From Enchytraeus crypticus (Eukaryota; Annelida; Clitellata; Enchytraeida; Enchytraeidae): a stretch of DNA of 64,000 nt. Positions 38,871 through 48,400 of this stretch are shown piece by piece. Under the pieces are notes generated by a model. It made no database searches. It saw only the letters and a program-made list of their open reading frames with translations, and was not told where the DNA came from. The position numbers were made by a program, and so were the translations under genes. The stretch is from the NCBI GenBank assembly GCA_905160935.1, contig CAJHZI010000431.1, positions 2,008,001 to 2,072,000 of the forward strand. The letters are read 5' to 3'. How positions within the stretch are numbered: position 1 is the first letter of the stretch; each line of letters begins with the position of its first letter.

Positions 38871-41800
38871 GTCTGTGGATATTGTCTGTCTTGTTTGTTC
38901 TGTTTCTGTGTCTTATCTCTCTTTCTCGCTCTCTCTCTCTCTCTCTCAATCTCCAGTATTCTCACATTTTTCAGGTTCGAGACAAACGAATCTACTCACT
39001 GTCTGCTTTTCTGATTGACCATTAAGTTGATCTCGCCACAATGGTTAAGCTTTGAATATAACTTGGAAGAATATGATTTCTGAGGTGGTTTCCAAATATT
39101 TTGGACAGAGCTTTCTGGCCACACACGTCACGGAACATTTCTGGCATATAAATTAATTACTGTTTTCTATAGACAGTATAAGACACAATATTATCTAAAG
39201 CAGCCTCTGTTCTGATAATTTAATGAAATCAGCTTACTCTGAACAAAAGTTTACGGATCCAGTAGGCCTATAGCAGTCGCACTTAGATAAAATAATTTAT
39301 TCAGGAATACGATTAAAATACCTATTAGCTATCTGTTATTATCGGCGGTTGATTGTATGATTGATTGAGTGGCTGACAGATTGCTCAGCTGTATTATTAT
39401 TTTTTTATATTCTCAGCTGCCGCTAGGAGCTCAAGCCCTAGCCACAGCTGTAAAATATTTATATTTATTGAATGATTGATTGATTGATTGGGCACGTTGA
39501 TTGATTGATTCATTGATTCATTGATCGATTGATTGTACAGATGCAGGTCTCGCGGGTCCGCTCATTAGATCCTCTGCTGCTTCAGCAGCTGCAGCAGTTC
39601 CCGCTGCTGTAGGCCCAGCTGCTGCGGCTGCTGCTGCTGCCGCTCGCATGTATCAGGGAGGGGGTGTGATGGGTGGGAGAAGTTCAGTGGGGGCAGGAGA
39701 GGACTGGAACTGCTTATCTAAAGAGTCAGGGCAGATAGGTTACGTGCTGATACTGGTGCTGGCTCAGATGCTGATCGGCATTGGAGGGTCGCCTATCTAC
39801 ACTCTGGGCACGACCTATATAGACAACCATGTCTCCAAGCTCAAGGCTCCTTCTTACATAGGTATTGAATTGAATTGAATCACGTTTATTTCACTACGGT
39901 AAAATCGCACACCAGAAACACACAGAGACAAGTAAAAAAGGGCACAAATGCCACGAAAGCACTAACATGAGCCCTTAAGACATATAGCAAAAATAAAACA
40001 TATAAAGGAGTTAAAAGCTTATAGCAATCAAGATATTCAATCTAAGCCTAATATTACTTACTTCAAAATATCCCTGCACATTAGCAGGAAAGCATATTTC
40101 ATATTTACATTAAAAACCTACTTACGAATAAAATTTAAAACACTAGCATATACACTAGCAGGTACATCCCATCATCGCACTTAATCCTCTGTTTAAATCG
40201 GGTGGGGTTGAGCTAATAGCGTGGTCGTTTAGCTATATGACTACGACTGTGTAAGTTAAGGATTCATATCCGGTTTTTGCAACATCACTGACATGCTTTT
40301 TGAAGCTGAATATCACATTAACTAATTGCAATAGTTACAGTAAATTACATTACATTAAAGGTAAAAGCTGGTATAGCTAATGTTAACGTCAGTTTCCTCA
40401 CTCGAAAGCGATGTCAGTGACGGGCGAGCCCAGGATTTGCACCCCGCACATTCTGATCAGCGGTCCAATAACTTATCGACATCGCCACTGGCTCCAGCCA
40501 GTGGCATTACTCTCTCCTATACCTTCTATACAATAAAGGTATGGGAGAGAGTAGTGGAGAGTAGGTTGAGAGGTTCAACAAGCATTGAGGGCAACTAGTT
40601 TGGGTTTATGCCCGGAAGGTCAACAATAGAGCCGATCTTCATGTTGAGGCAATTGATGAAGAAGTATAGGAGAAAGAGAAAGAAGACAAAGATGGTATTT
40701 GTGGATATGTTTTATTGCTGAAATATTTTAATACTGAAATATGTAATATTTTTGTTTCAGCTTTCATTTACGCCTCTGGTGTATTCGGCCCAGTGCTTGG
40801 TTTTGCACTCGGTGCCCTCATGCTGCAGTATTACGTCGACTTGTTTACCTTTGACTCTGTAACCTTGAACTTGACCTCGAGTCACCCCAGATGGGTGGGC
40901 GCGTGGTGGGGAGGGTTTATATTTATCGGGGGGCTGCTGTTTCTGGTCTCAATGCCCTTTTACGGATTTCCTCGTATGCTGCTGCCTGCCATTCGAAGGG
41001 TTTGTATTTTATGTTTTATCTGTTAAAAGTCTAATATTCAGGAGTATATTTTGTACTGTATAATAAAAGTTAAAGGTAAAGATAATGTTAACGTCAGTTT
41101 CCTCAATTGAAAGCGATGTCAGTAACGGGAGGGCCCAGGATTTGAACCCCGCACATACTGATCCGCTGTCGAATATCGAGATCTTACCGACATCGTCATT
41201 GGCGCCAGATGCTATAATACTTACTTATCTTGTTATGTTTAGTTTTACTTCGTGTTGTGTCCTTTTGAGTCGTAGAATTGACAATTTGGCTACTACAGAC
41301 ATCGTAAAAGGAATGGCTAAGCATTACTAATAGCAAAATATTCAAAACTGTTCTTGTTGAGGCATGACTTTGAACAGAATGTTTTCGTAATGAAAATTTA
41401 AAGAATGTTAGCTTTGTTATTTTGCATAATTTAAGAGTGATTTAAGCAAGTGATTGCCGATCTTGAATTGTTGTGATTGATTAGTTGATTGATGATTGAT
41501 TGAATGATGATTACTAAGGTGATTGATTGGTGGATGAATTGGTGATGGTTCGATTGTCTACTATATGTATAAGTACATTCAAATACTACGGAAGAACAGA
41601 TTTATATTCTTACATTTACACTCCCATGGCTATGCTTGAATCATGTAATTGATTTATTAATCAATTGTGATTGATTGATGATTGTTTAACATAATAACTT
41701 GTATTTACTGATGCTAATAAAAGAGTTGATCAGATTTTATTCATATACACCCCTATAGGCTATATACACTTGCTATTTAGGTAATTAATTGTTTGGTTGT

Positions 41801-42236
41801 TCGATTAATTGATTAATGGATTGATAGATTAAATGACGATTGGTGGATATAGCTAATATAAGTACACATGCTAATGAAAGAGCCAAATAAATTTTACAAT
41901 TTTCTACTCCCATAGCTATACTCATTTTAAATTAATTGTTCGATTAATTGATCGATTGAATTAGTTGATCGATGAATTAATAATCGATTAATTGATGGTT
42001 TGATTGATTTATAAATTGGTTGATTTATTGATTGAAGATTGATAGTCGTAACTACTATAATATATACACAGGTGTTAATGGAAGAGCCAAACAGATTTTA
42101 CAATTATTCACTGCCATAGCTATACTTGGTATTTAATTTAATGTTTGATTTATTGTTTGATTAATTGGTTGATTTATTGTTTGATTGATTAATTAACTGA
42201 TTGATTGATCAGTTGATTGACTATTAGTAGACATAA

Positions 42237-42287
<51 letters not shown>

Positions 42288-42318
42288 ATATATACGTATA
42301 TATCTATATATTTATATA

Positions 42319-42370
<52 letters not shown>

Positions 42371-42418
42371 CTGCATATATATATGCATATATATACATGT
42401 ATATACATATATATATAA

Positions 42419-42485
<67 letters not shown>

Positions 42486-45400
42486 CATATATACACACAT
42501 GTACTCACACAGGTGTTGATGGAGGAGCCGAACAGACTGGACGCTCTGATCCACTCGTACAGGAGGGCGAGTGACTGTCAGGACTTGATGATAACCATGC
42601 CGGCACCTGACCCCGCTCAGCAGCAGCTGCAGCAGCAGAAGAAGAAGCAACAGCAGCATAAGAAGCAGCAGCAGCAGCAGCAGCTGGGTGGTAGGGGTGG
42701 GAGAGTGGTGGGAAGGGGTGATAGTTATAGGAGTAGATCAGGCAGTGGGGGAGAGAGGGGGAGGGGTGGAAGCGTAGGCGGAGAGACGACTGTCAGCCTG
42801 AAGAAAAATATTCAGGGTATGATAAACTGGTCGTGACGTTTTTAGCGCATGTTTAATTAATTGGCTGAAGCCAGTGGCGATGTCGATAAGGTACTCGACT
42901 GCGGATCAGTAAGTGCAGGGTTCAAATCCTGGGCTCTCCCGTCACTGACATCGCTTTCGAGTGAGGAGACTGACGTTAATATTAGCTTTACCAGCTTTAG
43001 CTTTTTAATTGTTATTCAAAATAAATTTTCAGTTATTTTAATGAGAAACTTTTGAACTCACTAGTTAACCCAGCCATTGCACTTGTGATGTCTCCGGGTC
43101 CTGAGTTGTAGAGGATCGTAATGCATCATGTCATAACGTGGTGTATTGTGAAGTATTAGGCTACATGCATTATAATGCATCATAACATAATGTGATGTGT
43201 TGTAAAGTAATATATGCATCATAATGCATCATAACATAACGTGATGTGTTGTAAAGTAATATATGCATCATAATGCATCATAACATAACGTGATGTATTG
43301 TAAAGTATTACATGCATCATAATGCATCATAACATAACGTGATGTATTGTAAAGTATTACATGCATCATAATGCATTATAACATAACGTGATGTATTGTA
43401 AAGTATTACATGCATCATAATGCATCATAACATAACGTGATGTATTGTAAAGTATTACATGCATCATAATGCATTATAACATAACGTGATGTATTGTAAA
43501 GTATTACATGCATCATAATGTAACATGTATAGTAATGTAACATAAGAGACAGTCATTCTGTTTGTCATCTGATGCTATTTTTCCTTTAGCCAGTTTTATG
43601 GAATTTTTAAAATAAAACTATAACATAATGTAATAGATCCTCCTAATCGCTTAGTAAAAAGTCGTCGTTAATTATAATAACAACAGCAACAACAATACGA
43701 TTAGAGTGCTACTCTTGTCCATGACAACATCGAACACTGTGGAACCAAATTAAAACCGATGAGCACGAGATAGGGGTCCATAATGTAAGGTAATATCTAA
43801 CGGTACGAGCCATAATCCGGGTAATCAGTCCAAGGAAGGGTACTAGCGGAGTGGAGGTTTAGGTGGTGGTCTCAGGTCATGGACATTTGGTGGATAGGTA
43901 AAGATCTGTTGATATAAAGGTAGATATAAGATCTGTTCTTCATCAGTTAAACAGCGTATCAGTAGAAAATGGCTGCTGAATTAATCTAATTTCAGTGTAT
44001 TAATTTAATCTCATCTTTGATTGATTGACTCATGCAGATTTCCCTGCAGCCGCATGGTCTATCCTAACTAACCCGATATACATAGTGACCTGTATGGGTA
44101 TATGCTGTGAGGTCTGCATCGTTAGCGGCTTTGTCGTCTTCTTGCCCAAATATCTCGAGACTCAGTTTGGCTCCACTAAATCCATGGCCAACCTTCTCAC
44201 TGGTAAGTCTGATCTACGTTAGAGAGACTGCGGTAGCAGTATAGAAGCTTCTGACGGCTGGTTAAAGGCTAAGGCTTAAAGTTTAACGTCCGTTTTCTGT
44301 CTCGAAATTCTGATCTAGACAGACTCAATCCACTCTGGCCATAAGCTGTATGAGTTGCTCAATTCATGAAACCTTTGCTATTCTGGAATGGAATGATATG
44401 TGTCCAAAGTTACTCTGAGTGTAACGTAATCTGTGTGGCGGTAGCTCGAATGTGTTGAGTAGTATTGAAGAGAAGTCTTGTGTTTCTGAAACTTGACGTT
44501 AAGCACATTAAATTCAGTCTGAGTTACTTTCTTACATAGTGAGCCACTTTCCTGAGCTACACTTAAGATATATGCAATCGGTTCTCTGTAAGGTAATATC
44601 TTACCAATATCTTAGAATGTTTAGAATATTAATAGGCTACTGAAGGGATTCATCACAGAGTCAACAAATACAATGCACTGCAATACATTGCAATACAATG
44701 CAATTCTATTCAGTGAATTACTATGCCGTGCAATGCAGTTCAATGCTACGGGAGCCTGACACGCAGGTTATCTTAGTTTCCTCGTATTTTCTATTAAATC
44801 AGTGTTTAAAGATGTCATAAAGAGATGGGTGCATTTATATATTTATGCATTTCTATATTTTGTTTCTGCTAGGTGGCATAGCCATACCTGGAGCTGTGGT
44901 TGGGATATTATTCGGAGGATATTGTCTGCGCCATTTTCAACTTTCACGTAAAGGTTTGATCATAAAGATTTGGCCCCGATTAGTTTATAATTAAAAGTGG
45001 TCAATTGAAAGGTAAACCTTGTCAATTGAATATTGTCAATAGAGTAGTATCACTGTCCTGCATGACAACATCGAGAATGCGAATGTCCGCCAGCGTGTGA
45101 TTGGTTAAACTTTCAACATTCACGCAAAATTGTTATAGGATGGAATAGTTATAGAATATTATAGGATGGAATAGTTATAGAATGTAATATCGAGTAATAT
45201 AGTTTTAGAATAGTTATATCGAGTTATATCGAGTATATATAGTTATATCGAGTATATAATAGTTAGTAATAGCTTGTTATAGGATGCAAAGACAAAATCT
45301 GTCAAGAACCATTACAAGTTTGAGGTACTAAAGAGAGAGAGCGAGAGTACAGGCATTGAAATTAATTTTTGTAAATGGTTGCGGTATGATGATTACTTAA

Positions 45401-48400
45401 TTGTGCATAATCACCGCGCATCTTAAGTTAATTTTAATGACATTTAATTGGATGGCTAGTAACATCTGCTTGTTATATCTGCTAGTAACATCTGCTAGTA
45501 TTGTCCGCTAGAAACATATCAGGCCTCTACTTTCCCTCTTTGAATTATTACTGTTTATTTCTAAATGTTTTAAATATTTGTGATTATCATATATACCTAT
45601 AATATTGCTATAGTAATATAAATAATATGTTTTATTGTATTATACAAAATAAAGCTCTATAGAGCCTACTGTTTAATATAGTATAATATAATACATTTTA
45701 TATATTATTTAGAACTATTTATGTAATTACAATTTTACTATTTCTAATCTATTTTACGATATAATCGTTTTTAATCATTGCTGTTGTTTCGATAGCTTTG
45801 TCAGTGACGGTAGATTTTGCGTGTGTACAGGTGCCATACAACTGACTCTTGTCATGAATCTCATAGCCCTGGCAAGTTTTGGAGTTTTCTTTTCCCTTGG
45901 CTGCGACAATCTGCGCATAGCTGGAGTCACTGAACCTTATCACAACGGGTGGGTGAATTATTTACTATTAATTATTATTCGATATATTCGATAAAATTAT
46001 TATACATTACATTTATTTATTCTTAAATTATTATTCGTATTATTATTATTTATTATTATTTTTTATTTTTAAATTGTCCTGATAAACCATAGGGGGCCCA
46101 CGTCGTCATAAGCAGTATCCCCTAGGAATAATGGTGGAGGGGCCTGGGGGCCTATATCAAAAGGATTATATTATTAGATGATTTAAAGATCCACTCGTAT
46201 GTGGACATGAAGAAGAAAACAGAAGATAGAGATGAGTGGAGGCGTTATTTGCCATGGACCTGCCAGTATGTAGTGCACTGAGAGAAAGATTAATTTTATT
46301 TAATTTTACAATTATTATACCTTATTGAATTACATCTTCTGCATGGGTCTGATTGACCGAAGCCTTTCTATTTTATTAATAATTTTAATTTTTGCTTAAC
46401 TCTATTGATAGCCTAAATCATTTACTTTATATTAAATACTAGAAAATGTTATATCTCTAATGTTTTATCTCTAATGATTTTATCATTTTCTCTCTTCAGT
46501 GCACTTCCAAGTGGCAGGTTCTAGGTACATATTCATACTCAAAGTGTGTCTTCTCGCTCCATAAGAGCACTCCTTAGATCAACACGTTAATCCCATCCAA
46601 AGTCTATGACTTATCCATACCTTATGTAGCCTATAGCTTGAGAAAAGTATGGCTTCATTTTTCATTTATTTATCATATTATAATAAAATAATTATTAATT
46701 ATAATAATAATTATTAATTATAATTATTTTACAGAACTGAGTACCACAGACTGCGCTTAGAGCTTCAGAAGCACGGCGGTAGGTCGCTGGATGACGTTAT
46801 CTTCAGCATCAACCTGACGTCAGAGTGTAACGCTGACTGTCGGTGTGACGACAACATGATGGAGCCTGTGTGCTCAGAGACCGGTCTGACTTACTTCTCG
46901 CCCTGCCACGCCGGCTGCACCAGCGTTAACAGCAAATTCCTTCCGTCACACCTGCAGGTAATCAGTGGATCGGCCAATCAGAACAGAGATAAAATCTTTT
47001 GAAAATTAGTCATGCAGCCAATCAGATCTAAGATAAAATCATTTGGAAATTAGTCAGTCAGCTTAGCCTATCTGTACAAAGATAAAATCAGTTGATCGGC
47101 CCTTCAGAGCAACGATAAAATCATTTAAAAATTAGTCCGTCAGCTAATCAGAGCAAAGATAAAATCAGTTGATCCGCCAATCAGAGCAACGATAAAATCA
47201 TTCAAAAATTTGTCAGTCAACCAATCAGAGCAAAGATAAAATCAGTTGATCGGCCCATCAGAGCAACGATAAAATCATTTGTAAATTTGTCAATCAGCCA
47301 ATCAGAGCAAAGATAAAATCGTTTTAAAATTATCAACCAATCAGAGCTAAGAATAAATTATTTGAGAATTAGTTAATCTGCCAATCAGGGCAAGGATAAA
47401 ATCATTTACAAAATTAGTCAGTCAGCCATTCTGACCAAAGATAAAATGATTTGAAAATTACAAAAGATCGCCGGTATATAACTATTAATATATATGTATT
47501 GTATGCTCTGTTTTGCAGGACCTGGATAAAAATGTATTATAAATTTTAATATATTATTACAGTATTTTTGTGCACAAATTGCAAATATACTCATTTCCAG
47601 GTATTGAGCAATTGTTGGAGAAAAGTGATGTATCTGAACTATTGTAAATTATTTCAATATACTTTCTGCAGTTGTCAACTATTGATATTAGGTCCCACTT
47701 GTGTAGCTATTTATGTTTCAGTAAGATACTTATTTATAGTTTAACAGAATGCAATAGGTGATTTTTTATTGTTTGAATGATTGACGTCATGATTTATTGA
47801 ATGATTAATTTAATGATTGATTGAATGATTGATATTGAATGATTGATTGAACGATTGATTGAATCATTGATTGAATCATTGATTGAATCATTGATTGAAT
47901 TATTGAATGATTGATTGAATCATTGATATTGAATGATTGATTGAATCATTGATTGAATGCAGAATTTCTCAGACTGCGCATGTCTGGACCCGCCCCCCAC
48001 CCAGTCCCCAGGTGGGGCGGGGTACAGGGCTCCCCCCTCTGCTCTTCGTAGTGGACTGTGCAACGAAATCTGCGATACGCTTGTTCCCTTCATGGCAACA
48101 CTGTTCATCATGACGTTCTTCATATGCGGCACACAGATGCCTCTACTTATGATTACCATGAGGTAAGTTCTTCATATACGGAACACAGATGCCTCTACTT
48201 ATGATTACCATGAGGTAAGTTCTTCATATACGGCACACAGATGCCTCTACTTATGATTACTATGAGGCAAGTTCTTCATATACGGCACACAGATGCCTCT
48301 ACTTATGATTACCATGAGGTAAGTTCTTTATATGTAGCACACAGATGCCTCTACTTATGATTACCATGAGGTAAGTTCTTTATATGTAGCACACAGATGC

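Noticed and set aside
42224-42659. Tyr/Ile-rich minus-strand ORFs
   Set aside because: They translate the (TA)n tract and the reverse of OATP exon 4.
46500-46600. OATP exon after TTCTCTTCAG at 46499
   Set aside because: The sequence is an inverted fragment of dispersed repeat family 3, and phases join exon 7 directly to 46735.
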